Shown: positions 1 through 9,257, counted from the stretch's first letter. The stretch: DNA of 64,000 bases from a bacterium (GCA_016708025.1 JADJGQ010000001.1:682001-746000); one strand, 5' to 3'. The notes: generated from the letters alone by a model not told the origin. A program made the numbers and translations.

Positions 1-218
1 CCGCCGCCTTCATTGCCACTCTTTGGGGAGTCGGCCTGGCGAATCTCTTTTTCCTGCCGGTCTCAGACAAATTGAGACTTCGCCACGAAGAAGAGATGAT
101 CCACCTTGAACTGGTCGTCGAAGGTATGGCCGCGATCCAGTCCGGTGAAAATCCGCGCAATATCCGCACGCGCTTGCTGGCATTCATCTCGCCGCAACAT
201 CGCGGCGTGGAGGAATGA
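1..218 (+). CDS. motA: MotA flagellar stator subunit, C-terminal end (partial)
   Basis: This is the 3' end of a gene that starts before the window; the reading frame is open from base 3. The visible 71 residues begin with a hydrophobic segment (LWGVGLANLFFLPVS) and continue into a charged helix with RHEEEM and LVVEGMAAIQSGENPR. This matches the last membrane helix and cytoplasmic tail of MotA, the proton-channel stator subunit that pushes on FliG. The TGA stop overlaps the motB ATG (ATGA), so the two are translationally coupled. The call rests on the tail motif and on motB following directly. Confidence 0.9.
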   Translation, partial: AAFIATLWGVGLANLFFLPVSDKLRLRHEEEMIHLELVVEGMAAIQSGENPRNIRTRLLAFISPQHRGVEE

Positions 219-1075
219 CCATGCCCCGTCGCCGTCGCTCTTCCAACGATCACGAAAATCTTGAACGCTGGCTCCTGACCTACGCTGACTTGATCACCCT
301 GCTCCTGGCCTTTTTTGTCGTCATGTACTCCATGTCCCGAGTTGACGCCAAGAAGTTCGGCAAGATGGCCGAGGCACTCAATGGCGTGCTCAAAGGGGGA
401 GATAGCATCATCAAAACTGAAACCGAGTCCAGGAAAACCGGCCACGGACTACTGCAACTCGGCAATCTCAAGATGATCCAACAGCAGATCGAAGAACGAT
501 TCAAGGAGATCAATCGGCAAGGGGAGATCAAATCCGAATTGACCGAACGCGGCTTGGTAGTCCATATCATGGAATCGGCATTGTTCAGTGAGGCTTCGGC
601 CGACCTCCAGCATCGCGCTATGGAGATTCTCGACCTGATAGCCGACAAAGTCCGACCACTCCCCAATCATGTCCGGATCGAGGGTCACACCGATGACCGA
701 CCGATCAATACGGTGGTTTATCCGTCGAATTGGGAACTCGCCTCAGCCCGTGCGACTGCGGTCGTGCGCTACTTTTCCGGCCTGCACGGGATCGCCCCGG
801 ACCGGATCTCCGCGCTGGGCTACGGTGAGTACCGTCCAATACGCCCGAACAATTCCATTGAAAATCGTGCCCAGAACCGTCGGGTCGACATTGTCATCTT
901 AACGATGGAACTGACAGTCCAGGAGCCTTCATCTGAATACTATTATGGTGAGAAGTCGGATTCCGACACACTGACCACAGTCCAACAGACTTTTCCCACT
1001 CAGCCGGGAAACGATTTCCCGCAACAGCCGCTGAACTGGGAACAGCTCGACAGCCTCAGAACCGCAACTCCTTAG
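215..1075 (+). CDS. motB: MotB flagellar stator protein
   Basis: MotB anchors the stator to peptidoglycan and carries the aspartate through which ions pass. One membrane helix follows a basic N-terminus, and the conserved aspartate is D25 in the segment TYADLITLLLAFF. The C-terminal half is an OmpA-type peptidoglycan-binding domain with the signature IEGHTDDRP and NWELASARA. The 286-residue length is normal. An alternative ATG lies two codons in (221). It overlaps motA by 4 nt and is probably the last gene of its operon, because a sigma-54-type promoter follows. Confidence 0.95.
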   Translation: MTMPRRRRSSNDHENLERWLLTYADLITLLLAFFVVMYSMSRVDAKKFGKMAEALNGVLKGGDSIIKTETESRKTGHGLLQLGNLKMIQQQIEERFKEINRQGEIKSELTERGLVVHIMESALFSEASADLQHRAMEILDLIADKVRPLPNHVRIEGHTDDRPINTVVYPSNWELASARATAVVRYFSGLHGIAPDRISALGYGEYRPIRPNNSIENRAQNRRVDIVILTMELTVQEPSSEYYYGEKSDSDTLTTVQQTFPTQPGNDFPQQPLNWEQLDSLRTATP

Positions 1076-1107
1076 CATTCAACAGACAATCCGCATTCTC
1101 GTAAAGT

Positions 1108-1123
1108 TGGCACCGTCCTTGCA
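1108..1123 (+). promoter_or_regulatory. Sigma-54 (RpoN)-type promoter upstream of flgB
   Basis: TGGCAC, 5 nt, TTGCA: the -24 GG and -12 GC are exactly 10 nt apart, and every strongly conserved base of the sigma-54 consensus is present. Transcription would start near 1134, about 28 nt before flgB. It sits in the only gap of this part of the cluster and would drive flgB through fliJ. An NtrC-family activator would be needed; none is in the window. Confidence 0.8.
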
Positions 1124-1161
1124 ATTGACAAGGTCGGAAACATACGGCTACGAGTACATAT

Positions 1162-1575
1162 ATGGAAAACGGACTGTCAAAATTCTTATTCACGAAGATG
1201 GGCGTGCCCAACTTCTCGAAGTACCTCGATCTCGGATCGTTCCGGCAGAAGCTTATCTCCGGAAACATGGCCAATGCGGCCACTCCGGGCTATGAGGCAC
1301 AGAATATTGAGTTTGAGCGTGAGTACCAGCGACTCACCGGCAACACCAACCACCTCGCCGGTGCGTTGACCAATCAATACCATATACCGCTCGGTGAGCA
1401 TAAGGCGAAGCCGCCGCGTATCGATCATGAGAAGGTCAAGGACGGCGATGTCAATTCGATCGATATCGACGAAGAGATCGCCAACCTGGCTCAGAATGAA
1501 CTGCAGTTCACCATTGGGGCCGAACTGCTGAAACGTAAATTCGATTCCATGCGCAACGCGATAACCAGTAAGTAG
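1162..1575 (+). CDS. flgB: FlgB proximal rod protein
   Basis: FlgB is a proximal rod subunit of the flagellar basal body, exported by the flagellar type III apparatus. The 137-residue protein carries the rod-family N-terminal signature GNMANAATPGYEAQNIEFE (residues about 34-52) and a helical C-terminus ending in LLKRKFDSMRNAI. It is the first gene of the flgB-fliJ operon, 38 nt downstream of the sigma-54-type promoter. The Shine-Dalgarno before its ATG is weak. Confidence 0.95.
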   Translation: MENGLSKFLFTKMGVPNFSKYLDLGSFRQKLISGNMANAATPGYEAQNIEFEREYQRLTGNTNHLAGALTNQYHIPLGEHKAKPPRIDHEKVKDGDVNSIDIDEEIANLAQNELQFTIGAELLKRKFDSMRNAITSK

Positions 1576-1585
1576 GGATAGTGAG

Positions 1586-2077
1586 ATGGCCGGAGTACTG
1601 CACGCGATCCAGTTGTCAGCCAAAGGGCTGACTATCCAGCGCAAGAAAATGAATGTCGTCGCCGAAAACTTGGCGAATGCAGAAACGACCAAAACGGCCG
1701 ACGGCGGCCCGTATCAGCGCAAACGCCTGTTGGTCAGGGAAGCCAAAGAGGCGGGGAATTTCGATTCCTTCCTGCGCCAGGCCGACACGCCGCTCGCTCG
1801 CACCCACCCCGAGCACAAACTCGGTAACTCTTTCAAAGTGCGCGAGGATTCTGAACTTGCCTCGGTCGAGGCAAAACAGGTCGAACAAAAGGACTCGTTC
1901 AAGCTGATCTATGATCCGACCCATCCGGAAGCGGACGAGGAAGGATATGTCAAACTGCCGGATATCGATATCATCACCGAGATGGTCGATATGATGGTGG
2001 CAAGCCGTGCCTATGAAGCCAATACCACGGCGATTGCTGCCTCCAAGAAAATGGTCAAAGATGCTTTGGATATTTAG
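1586..2077 (+). CDS. flgC: FlgC proximal rod protein
   Basis: FlgC is the partner proximal rod subunit of FlgB. The rod-type N-terminus (MNVVAENLANAETTKT) and the C-terminal helix (ITEMVDMMVASRAYEANTTA) frame a short central region that includes the family motif YDPTHPEADEEGYVKLP. At 163 residues it is slightly longer than many homologues. It starts 10 nt after flgB behind a purine-rich AGGGA ribosome site and is in the same operon. Confidence 0.96.
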   Translation: MAGVLHAIQLSAKGLTIQRKKMNVVAENLANAETTKTADGGPYQRKRLLVREAKEAGNFDSFLRQADTPLARTHPEHKLGNSFKVREDSELASVEAKQVEQKDSFKLIYDPTHPEADEEGYVKLPDIDIITEMVDMMVASRAYEANTTAIAASKKMVKDALDI

Positions 2078-2096
2078 TGGTGTGAGGTAAACAAGA

Positions 2097-2402
2097 ATGA
2101 AGATCAACCCCGTAGGGATCCAATCCTACCAGAACGTACCCAAACGCGAAGACAGCGCTGCGGGAATCCCGTATCGCGAAGCAGAAGCCGCTTCGGTTTC
2201 GATCGAACCGAAAAGTACTGCCCAGGGTTCAAGCGTCGCGGTCAAGGCGAAATCCGGCAACTACGCCGACACCCTGTCCACCGAAGAACGCCGCGCTCTT
2301 GAACTGGTCTTTGCACGATTCAAAGAGACCGGGCGTTTCGGACGAACCGATGGCGAGAAGGTCGAAGGCGGCCTTGGCCAATTGATCGACGTGAAAGTCT
2401 GA
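2097..2402 (+). CDS. Uncharacterised small flagellar-operon protein
   Basis: I do not recognise this 101-residue protein. The first half is polar and low complexity, probably disordered. The second half contains a compact predicted helix, TLSTEERRALELVFARF, then a glycine-rich stretch and the end LIDVKV. It lies in frame between flgC and fliE with a GAGG ribosome site and ends 1 nt before fliE, so it is almost certainly co-translated with rod and export genes. It could be an export substrate, an assembly factor or an adaptor; nothing in the sequence decides between these. Confidence 0.75.
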   Translation: MKINPVGIQSYQNVPKREDSAAGIPYREAEAASVSIEPKSTAQGSSVAVKAKSGNYADTLSTEERRALELVFARFKETGRFGRTDGEKVEGGLGQLIDVKV

Positions 2403-2403
2403 T

Positions 2404-2769
2404 ATGAGTTCAATAATCTCCAACTCCAGTCGTGTTGTTCCTGGCCTGATCGAACCGCCGGGCGGCAGAGTGATCCTTGAACAGGTCACGCCGCCCGACG
2501 GTCAGGCAAATCCGCTCGGCTTACCCGTCGGCGGCCAGGCCATTTCTCAGCCAGATTTCGGCGACCTCCTGTCCAATGCGATCAATTCAGTGAATGATCT
2601 GCAGCGCCAGGCTGGTGCCGCGCAGGAAGCGCTTTTGGCGGGGGAACCGGTCGAACTGCATGATGTCATGATCAAAGCGGAACAGGCCGGCTTGGCACTC
2701 GACTTGACCTTGGAGATCCGTAATAAGCTGATCAATGCGTACAACGAGATCATGCGGATGCCGATGTAA
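2404..2769 (+). CDS. fliE: FliE MS-ring/rod junction protein
   Basis: FliE joins the FliF MS ring to the rod. The C-terminal two thirds match the family: FGDLLSNAINSVNDLQRQAG, then LLAGEPVELHDVMIKAEQA, and the terminal helix ending in NKLINAYNEIMRMPM. The first 40 residues are a proline/glycine-rich leader not typical of FliE. Its start follows the previous stop by 1 nt, implying coupled translation. Confidence 0.93.
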   Translation: MSSIISNSSRVVPGLIEPPGGRVILEQVTPPDGQANPLGLPVGGQAISQPDFGDLLSNAINSVNDLQRQAGAAQEALLAGEPVELHDVMIKAEQAGLALDLTLEIRNKLINAYNEIMRMPM

Positions 2770-2835
2770 GGAATAGCACTGGAACTTCTGACCCGGCCAT
2801 GGATGGCTGGTCATGATCGACACATAGGATTGAGT

Positions 2836-4401
2836 ATGGGAAGCTTTAAGGACGTTTTCAAGAACTTCTCCGGAGTGGTCGGGCGAATGACCCCGAGCCA
2901 GGTGATGATGCTCTTTGGCGTTGTCGCCGGCACCATTGTCGGAGTTGTCCTGCTGGTCGGATGGGTGAACAATGTCACCTATTCCCGACTCTACTCCAAC
3001 CTTGAAGAGAGCGAAGCCGGCGAGGTGATCAGTTATCTTAACGATAACAAGATCCCGTATAAGCTGGAGGACGGCGGGAAGTCGATTGAGATCCCCGCGG
3101 ATGACGTCTATAAGACGCGCATCTCTCTCGCCGCTGAGGGACTCCCTCGCGCGGGGTCGATCGGCTATTCCATCTTTGACAAGAACAACCTTGGCATGAC
3201 CGATTTCCTGCAGAACCTCAATTTCCGACGGGCACTCGAGGGGGAATTGACCCGGACGATCATGCAACTGTCTGAAGTGCAGGCGGCCCGCGTTCATATT
3301 GTCATTCCCAAAGACCGCCTGTTCAGAGAAGACAAAAAGGAGGCAACCGCCTCTGTCTTATTGAAGTTGAAGGGACACGCCCAACTCGCACGGGCACAGA
3401 TCGCAGGGATCTCCCACCTGGTGGCATCCTCTGTCGAGGGCTTGAGCCCCGAAAATATCACCATCGTCGATTACGAAGGCAACCTGATGTCCGGCGGTCG
3501 TAAGTCCGATCCGCTGGCCGGGCTGTCCACCTCGCAATTGGAAGTGCGCCAGAATGTCGAATCATATTTGCAGGATAAGGCGCAGTCCATGCTCGACGGT
3601 GTTCTCGGCAACGGCAAAGCGATCGTCCGTGTCACCGCCGACCTCAATTTCCAGCAGGTAGAGAAGACGGCTGAAACCTATGACCCGAATGCGCCGGTCA
3701 TTCGCTCCGAAGAACGGACACGCAATACCAACGCAACCACAGATAAAGCTGAGCCACCCAACGAAAGCAACCAGCAGGAAAATTCCGAGACTATCGTCAC
3801 CAATTACGAGATCAACAAGACAGTCGAACATATCATCAATGCGGTCGGTACGATCGACCGGCTGTCCGTCGCCGTTATGGTTGACGGTACCTATCAGATG
3901 CCCGAGGCTGGCACCGGCGATGGCGCCGGAGCGCCCGTTTACCAGCCCCGCTCACAGGAAGAACTGGACAAGCTCGCCGCAGTCGTGCGCAACGCAGTTG
4001 GATTCCAGCAGCAGCGCTCCGATCAGATCGAAATGTTCAACATTCCGTTCGACCGTCAGGAGTTCCAGCAGGAGCAGCTACAGCTCGATGTTATGTATCA
4101 GCGCGACTTCTACTGGGATATTGGAAAGAAAGTCGGGCTGGTATTGCTGGCGATCTTTGCCTTCTTCTATCTCAAAGGGAAACTGAAAAAGCTCTTCTCC
4201 GGTGTCGGTAACATGCTTTCTCCGCACCCGGCTCACCGGGCGCAGCATGCGGGCAGCGTTGAGGGGATCGAAGACGAGGAGCAACCTTCAGCTATCGTCC
4301 TGGAAAAACGTAAACCACGCCTGGTCGACCATATGCAGCAGACCGCGAAAGAGCGGCCTGAAGAGGTCGCTAAGGTCATTAAGACCTTGATGATCGAGTA
4401 G
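2836..4401 (+). CDS. fliF: FliF flagellar MS-ring protein
   Basis: FliF forms the membrane ring on which the rod, export gate and switch are built. The start at 2836 is chosen because TAGGATTGAG lies just upstream; an in-frame ATG at 2803 has no ribosome site. The 521 residues show an N-terminal membrane helix (FGVVAGTIVGVVLLVGW), ring-building domains with RVHIVIPKDRLF, a polar linker, a second membrane helix (VGLVLLAIFAFFYL) near residue 435, and a C-terminal FliG-binding tail. Length is normal. It is followed 10 nt later by fliG. Confidence 0.96.
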   Translation: MGSFKDVFKNFSGVVGRMTPSQVMMLFGVVAGTIVGVVLLVGWVNNVTYSRLYSNLEESEAGEVISYLNDNKIPYKLEDGGKSIEIPADDVYKTRISLAAEGLPRAGSIGYSIFDKNNLGMTDFLQNLNFRRALEGELTRTIMQLSEVQAARVHIVIPKDRLFREDKKEATASVLLKLKGHAQLARAQIAGISHLVASSVEGLSPENITIVDYEGNLMSGGRKSDPLAGLSTSQLEVRQNVESYLQDKAQSMLDGVLGNGKAIVRVTADLNFQQVEKTAETYDPNAPVIRSEERTRNTNATTDKAEPPNESNQQENSETIVTNYEINKTVEHIINAVGTIDRLSVAVMVDGTYQMPEAGTGDGAGAPVYQPRSQEELDKLAAVVRNAVGFQQQRSDQIEMFNIPFDRQEFQQEQLQLDVMYQRDFYWDIGKKVGLVLLAIFAFFYLKGKLKKLFSGVGNMLSPHPAHRAQHAGSVEGIEDEEQPSAIVLEKRKPRLVDHMQQTAKERPEEVAKVIKTLMIE

Positions 4402-4411
4402 GATGAAAAAT

Positions 4412-5422
4412 ATGCAATTCGATGACATGTCACCCACCAGGAAAGCGGCAGTCGCACTCGTTGCTTTTGGTCCCGAGGTCTCTGCTCTGGTTCTTAAGGG
4501 AATGAATGAAGCGGACCTGGAAAAGCTGACGATAGAGATCGCCAACCTTCGTGACGTCCCTCCGGAAGTCGAAGAGAAGGTGATCGAAGAGTGTCAGCAG
4601 ATATTCATGGCCCGCCAGTACATTTCTCAGGGCGGTATTGACTTTGCCTCCCAGATCCTCGAAAAGGCGGTTGGTTCGCATAAAGCGCGTGAGATCATGC
4701 ACCGGCTCGAATCCTCTTTCAAGTCGCGTGGTTTCTCGCTTCTCAAAGATATCGATCCCAAACAACTTTCTGGGTTCTTCCAGAACGAACATCCGCAGAC
4801 CATCGCCCTGGTGATGACCCAGTTGTCATCGCAACAGGCCGCGGCGGTCCTGTCGGAATTGACGCCGGAACTCCAGGCCGAGGTTGCTCTTCGAATCGCT
4901 ACCATGGAAAAGATCTCGCCTGAGATCCTGAAAGAGATCGAAGCGACTTTGGAGGCTCACTTCGGCTCCGCCAGCACACGAGACTTAAGCGTCTCCGGTG
5001 GTGCTAAAGCGATTGCCGAAATTCTCAACCTGATCGACACCACCGCTGAAAAAAACATTCTCCAGTCGCTCGAGGCCGAAGACGCCGATCTGGCGGCTGA
5101 GATCAAGAATATGATGTTTGTCTTCGACGATCTGATCCTTCTGGATGATCGTTCGATCCAGCGCGTTCTCAAGGAAGTCGAGACCAAAGACTTGTCGATC
5201 TCACTCAAGGCGACCAGCGAAGAGGTCAAGAACAAGATATTCAGTAACGTCTCCGAGCGTGTTGCCGTCATGATCCGCGAAGAGATGGAGTTCATGGGGC
5301 CGACACGACTTTCCGATGTCGAAGCGGCTCAGGGACGCATTGTCGAGACCGTCCGTCGCCTCGAAGAAGAAGGCCAGGTCATTATCTCCGGCCGCGGTGG
5401 CAAGGAAGAAATCATTGTCTAA
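4412..5422 (+). CDS. fliG: FliG motor switch protein
   Basis: FliG sits on the MS ring and converts stator action into torque. The middle domain carries the EHPQ motif near residues 126-129 (QNEHPQTIALVM), and the C-terminal torque domain contains MFVFDDLILLDDRSIQ with the charged residues used against MotA. The start is placed at 4412 because AGGA lies 8 nt upstream; another ATG at 4403 directly abuts that site and is less likely. The stop lies inside the 5' end of fliH. Confidence 0.96.
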   Translation: MQFDDMSPTRKAAVALVAFGPEVSALVLKGMNEADLEKLTIEIANLRDVPPEVEEKVIEECQQIFMARQYISQGGIDFASQILEKAVGSHKAREIMHRLESSFKSRGFSLLKDIDPKQLSGFFQNEHPQTIALVMTQLSSQQAAAVLSELTPELQAEVALRIATMEKISPEILKEIEATLEAHFGSASTRDLSVSGGAKAIAEILNLIDTTAEKNILQSLEAEDADLAAEIKNMMFVFDDLILLDDRSIQRVLKEVETKDLSISLKATSEEVKNKIFSNVSERVAVMIREEMEFMGPTRLSDVEAAQGRIVETVRRLEEEGQVIISGRGGKEEIIV

Positions 5423-6113
5423 GATCATCCGCTTTACGACCGAAGCTCCGGCGATCTATATTGGCGAGCGGCAACGTGATCTCCAGTCAGAGTCACGAGC
5501 CGAGCAGAAGCTCGCGGCGCTTTTTCCGAAAGTCAGTTTTATTACCGACTCAGATGGCGCTCGGCTCATCCCAATCAATGAGGTCTACAAGTTCGAACAA
5601 GTGGTCGAACGGATCCAGGACGAGTCCTATAAAGCCGGTTTTAAACAGGGATATACCGAAGGTCTGGAGAAGGGGAGAGACGAGGCTCGCAAAGTACTAT
5701 CGCAGTTTGATCAGGCGATCAAAGATGCGGTCAATCAGCGAGAGGTGATGCTCCAGGAAAGCCGCGACAAGATCCTTGATCTGGTGATCAAGATCAGCCG
5801 TAAAGTGACTTTCGATGCGATCGAGTGCGATCGCGAAGCAACCGTCACCATGATCGCTCGAATCATTGACACGCTCGTGGACCGTTCGCGACTGGTCATC
5901 AAAGTACATCCCGACCATCTGGCAATAGTAGAACAGAATATCGATCGATTCCTGCAGAATTCGACTGCCATAAAGGAACTCCGTTTTGAAGCTGACCCGC
6001 GGGTCAAGTTCGGCGGATGCTTTATCGAGACCCCTACCGGTGATATTGATGCCCGGATCGAATCTCAGTTCGAAGTAATCAGCGATGCCGTCCTTGGGGC
6101 GGACCAGTCATGA
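5415..6113 (+). CDS. fliH: FliH, regulator of the flagellar export ATPase
   Basis: FliH binds FliI and controls its ATPase activity in the flagellar export machine. The 232-residue reading has a YKAGFKQGYTEGLEKGRDEA segment with the small-residue repeats typical of FliH, a long helix, and a C-terminal FliH/V-ATPase-E-like domain. I place the start at TTG 5415, overlapping the fliG end by 8 nt, because AAGGAAG lies just upstream. An ATG at 5316 in the same frame would lie deep inside fliG and add residues unlike the family. Confidence 0.85.
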   Translation: MSKIIRFTTEAPAIYIGERQRDLQSESRAEQKLAALFPKVSFITDSDGARLIPINEVYKFEQVVERIQDESYKAGFKQGYTEGLEKGRDEARKVLSQFDQAIKDAVNQREVMLQESRDKILDLVIKISRKVTFDAIECDREATVTMIARIIDTLVDRSRLVIKVHPDHLAIVEQNIDRFLQNSTAIKELRFEADPRVKFGGCFIETPTGDIDARIESQFEVISDAVLGADQS

Positions 6114-7426
6114 GTTATGTCGCCTACGACATGTATGCAGACAGGATCGCTCGCGCGAACACGGTCAAGCATTTCGGGAAAGTGACCCAGGTAGTCGGCC
6201 TGGTGATCGAATCTGCCGGCCCAGCAGTCTCAATCGGAAGACTCTGCACCATTGAAAATCGTGAAAGCGGAAGCACTGTTCAGGCGGAAGTAGTTGGATT
6301 TCGGGATAACCGAATCTTGTTGATGCCCTATGGTCCGATCAGCGGCATTACCCCCGGTGCCATAGTCACATCAACCTCCGATCAACTTCGCATTCCTGTG
6401 GGGCCGGAGCTCGTCGGGAGAGTTCTCGGCGGATTGGGGCAACCGATCGATGACCGTGGCCCGCTGACTTGCCGTGCCACCCGTTCGATTGTAGCGAAAA
6501 TTCTCCCCCCAATGCAGCGACGTCGTATCTCCGAACCGCTCTACACCGGTATCAAAGTGATCGACCTGATGACAACGATCGGCAAAGGCCAGCGTATGGG
6601 CGTTTTCGCCGGATCAGGTGTCGGCAAGTCGGTTACTCTCGGCATGATGGCGCGCGCTTCCAATGCAGATATCAACGTCATTGCCCTGGTTGGCGAACGA
6701 GGACGTGAAGTCCGCGAATTCATCGAACGCGATCTCGGCGCTGAAGGCATGAAGCGTTCAATTGTTGTCGCCGTAACCTCGGATCAACCTGCGCTCATTC
6801 GTATCAAGGGCGCCATGGTCGCCAGTGCAATAGCCGAGTATTTCCGGGACCAGGGGAAAGATGTCATGCTGCTCATGGATTCCGTCACGCGACTGGCCAT
6901 GGCTCAGCGCGAGATCGGGCTCGCCGTCGGCGAACCCCCAGCCACCAAAGGTTACACACCGTCAGTCTTCGCTATGTTGCCAACCCTCCTGGAGCGTGCC
7001 GGTAACGCCGAGCGTGGCTCGATCACGGGATTCTATACAGTACTTGTCGAGGGTGATGACTTCAATGAACCGATCTCGGACGCCGTCAGATCGATCCTGG
7101 ATGGCCACGTGGCGCTTTCCCGTCGCCTTGCCGCACTCAACCAGTATCCCGCTGTCGACGTGCTTGACTCTATCAGCCGACTCATGAAAGATGTCACTCC
7201 CCAGGAAGAAACGCAACTTGCCGCCAAGGTCCGAAAGACCCTGGCAACCTATAGAGAAGCCGAAGATCTGATCAATATTGGCGCCTATGTAAAGGGTTCA
7301 AACCCTAATATCGATTTCGCCATCTCCAAGATGGAAAAGCTGAACGCCTTCTTCCGTCAGGGGATCTACGAACTGGTGCCGCACACCGACGCTGTCGCGC
7401 AACTGCGTGCCATCATGGAAGGGTAG
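6110..7426 (+). CDS. fliI: FliI flagellum-specific export ATPase
   Basis: FliI energises substrate entry into the flagellar type III export gate. The 438 residues follow the F1-beta/FliI plan: an N-terminal beta barrel, Walker A GSGVGKS at residues 168-174, the family motif ALVGERGREVREF, Walker B VMLLMDSVTRLAMAQRE, and EPPATKGYTPSVFA. The length equals that of FliI homologues. Its ATG overlaps the fliH stop (ATGA). Confidence 0.97.
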   Translation: MSYVAYDMYADRIARANTVKHFGKVTQVVGLVIESAGPAVSIGRLCTIENRESGSTVQAEVVGFRDNRILLMPYGPISGITPGAIVTSTSDQLRIPVGPELVGRVLGGLGQPIDDRGPLTCRATRSIVAKILPPMQRRRISEPLYTGIKVIDLMTTIGKGQRMGVFAGSGVGKSVTLGMMARASNADINVIALVGERGREVREFIERDLGAEGMKRSIVVAVTSDQPALIRIKGAMVASAIAEYFRDQGKDVMLLMDSVTRLAMAQREIGLAVGEPPATKGYTPSVFAMLPTLLERAGNAERGSITGFYTVLVEGDDFNEPISDAVRSILDGHVALSRRLAALNQYPAVDVLDSISRLMKDVTPQEETQLAAKVRKTLATYREAEDLINIGAYVKGSNPNIDFAISKMEKLNAFFRQGIYELVPHTDAVAQLRAIMEG

Positions 7427-7432
7427 ACCGAG

Positions 7433-7882
7433 GTGAAGAAGTTTCGCTATCGGCTCGAGCCAGTCCTCAAGATGAAAGCGCATGTTGAGAAACAGCGCCA
7501 GAAAGAACACGCCGTCGCGGTTCAGCAGGTATATATCCAGCAGGAGAAACTCCAGTCGATCGCCTCGGAAAAGCAACAGACCATCGAAAGCCAGCGAGAA
7601 CGGTTGACCGGGCCACTGCATCCTCACCAACTGCTGATCGCCTCCCGTTACCTGGTCAAACTGAAACGCGATACAGTCACCGGCTCAGAATTGCTCCGTG
7701 CGCTGGAACGCGAGGCAGAGGTACGAAGAACTCGATTAGTCGAGGCGACCAAACAGAAAAAGATCCATGAAAAGCTGAAAGAAAAACAGCAACAACGTTT
7801 CGTCGCCGATATCGAGAGCCATGAGAAGAAGGAACTCGATGAGATTGCGGTCAATGGATACAGATTTCGACACCGGCAGTAA
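7433..7882 (+). CDS. fliJ: FliJ export chaperone / ATPase stalk protein
   Basis: FliJ is a coiled-coil stalk inside the FliI hexamer that also recycles export chaperones. The 149-residue protein is almost wholly charged heptad-like helix and begins with FRYRLEPVLKMKAHVEKQ, the usual FliJ opening. It starts at GTG 7433, 6 nt after fliI. It is the last gene of this operon; a strong hairpin terminator follows. fliK, flgD and flgE, which often come next, are absent here. Confidence 0.9.
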   Translation: MKKFRYRLEPVLKMKAHVEKQRQKEHAVAVQQVYIQQEKLQSIASEKQQTIESQRERLTGPLHPHQLLIASRYLVKLKRDTVTGSELLRALEREAEVRRTRLVEATKQKKIHEKLKEKQQQRFVADIESHEKKELDEIAVNGYRFRHRQ

Positions 7883-7906
7883 CCACTGCCACACCTCCAC
7901 CAACAC

Positions 7907-7932
7907 AAAAGCCTCCTGAAAGGGAGGCTTTT
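7907..7932. terminator. Bidirectional Rho-independent terminator
   Basis: A perfect 10-bp stem (AAAAGCCTCC pairing with GGAGGCTTTT) with a 6-nt loop lies between the convergent fliJ and the secreted-protein gene. A-rich and T-rich ends allow termination on both strands. Confidence 0.9.
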
Positions 7933-7964
7933 GGTCTTATGGAGAGTATGTCTGGCTGCGGAGA

Positions 7965-9257
7965 TTACTTCATCAGCAGCATCTTCTTCGTCGCAGTGAA
8001 ATCGTTTGCCTGCAGTCTATAGAAATAGACGCCGGAGGCGAGCTGATTGCCCGATGAGGAACGCCCATCGAATGAAACCTTGTGCGTGCCTGCGGACATC
8101 GACCCATCTGTCAGCGTCCGAACCAGTCGGCCGGTAATATCATACAACTCGATCTTGACATTCGAAGCGCGCGGTAGCGCGAATTCGATCACCGTTGTCG
8201 GATTAAACGGGTTCGGATAATTCTGCATCAAAGCAAAATCACGGGGCAGTAACGAACCATCCTGATCGTCTACATCCGTCGCCACGGAAACCTGCAATTC
8301 GCCTGAGCGGAAGATAGGTCGCACCTCACGATTGCCGTCAACAGCGGTCAGGAGAAGAAAAGTCCCCTGTACACCGGCATACGAAGCGCTGTCAATGGTG
8401 ATGGCGGTATCCGGTGTTGATTCGTCAATGCTGAACCAGGCTTGCATGAATAGGCCTGTGCCCGGAGCAAGTGGGACATCATCGCCAAAGGTGATCTGCC
8501 CGAGGCACTGATGCAGGGCATTGGAATATTGAGTGAATTTGGACTGGGCGGGATCTGCCCGCATACCCTCGAATGAGAGCGAATCAAAGGTCAGTCGATC
8601 TGACCCCCAAGTGAGGGCAACTGAGACATCGCGCGTGTTGCGCTCATTAAACAGGAAGATATCCACAGCTACCGACATGCCGGCCACACCGCTTCCATTG
8701 GCGACCCAAATGGAATCAAAGGAGGGAGGGTTCTCCGCCACTGTCAAATAGCCTTTGACGAACTCAGGAGTAAAAGCCACTACCGATGGTAGGATGAAAT
8801 CTGTAGTGAAGGTCGCGTCGGGCGCCCAGGTTATTGAATCGATGACCGCCGTTTGCTGAACTACCGTTTCATCATAGGACAGATAGATATGCCCCAGCAG
8901 GCCATTCCCAACTGGAATATTCTGAGCGCCGCCTTCAAGTGCTGAGACGTTCAGGATTTTTCCGTCACTGCTGATGCGTCTGTTGCGAAAGGCCACATTG
9001 GCGACTCTGCCTCCAGCGAATGAAAACGAGTCGATCCGTATTCCGACTCCGTTGTGCTGAACCGTCATTTCCACGCCATACAACTGCTCGTCGTTGTAGA
9101 AATGTACCGGTACCACGCCAACTCCGGAGATAAACGAAGCGACCGAGTCGATGCGCAACGTATCGCGAATACCCGGATCGGCCTGCCCTCGAGATTCAAG
9201 GGTTGCCACCAAAAGGAGCGCGAGAATAAGAACAAGAATTCGTAAGTTTTTTTGCAT
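7965..9257 (-). CDS. Secreted protein with two cohesin-like modules and a T9SS-type C-terminal sorting domain
   Basis: The 430-residue protein starts at 9257 (GGGGA just upstream; the ATG at 9281 has no ribosome site), giving a clean signal peptide (LRILVLILALLLVATLESRG). Two beta-rich modules of about 140 residues follow, each with features reminiscent of cohesin-type folds. The C-terminal 85 residues are a type A T9SS sorting domain: NYPNPFNPTTVIEF, then KIELYDITGRLVRTL and GVYFYRLQA. I infer export across the outer membrane and surface attachment. It is convergent to fliJ and splits the flagellar cluster. The role is unknown. Confidence 0.85.
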   Translation of the reverse strand: MQKNLRILVLILALLLVATLESRGQADPGIRDTLRIDSVASFISGVGVVPVHFYNDEQLYGVEMTVQHNGVGIRIDSFSFAGGRVANVAFRNRRISSDGKILNVSALEGGAQNIPVGNGLLGHIYLSYDETVVQQTAVIDSITWAPDATFTTDFILPSVVAFTPEFVKGYLTVAENPPSFDSIWVANGSGVAGMSVAVDIFLFNERNTRDVSVALTWGSDRLTFDSLSFEGMRADPAQSKFTQYSNALHQCLGQITFGDDVPLAPGTGLFMQAWFSIDESTPDTAITIDSASYAGVQGTFLLLTAVDGNREVRPIFRSGELQVSVATDVDDQDGSLLPRDFALMQNYPNPFNPTTVIEFALPRASNVKIELYDITGRLVRTLTDGSMSAGTHKVSFDGRSSSGNQLASGVYFYRLQANDFTATKKMLLMK

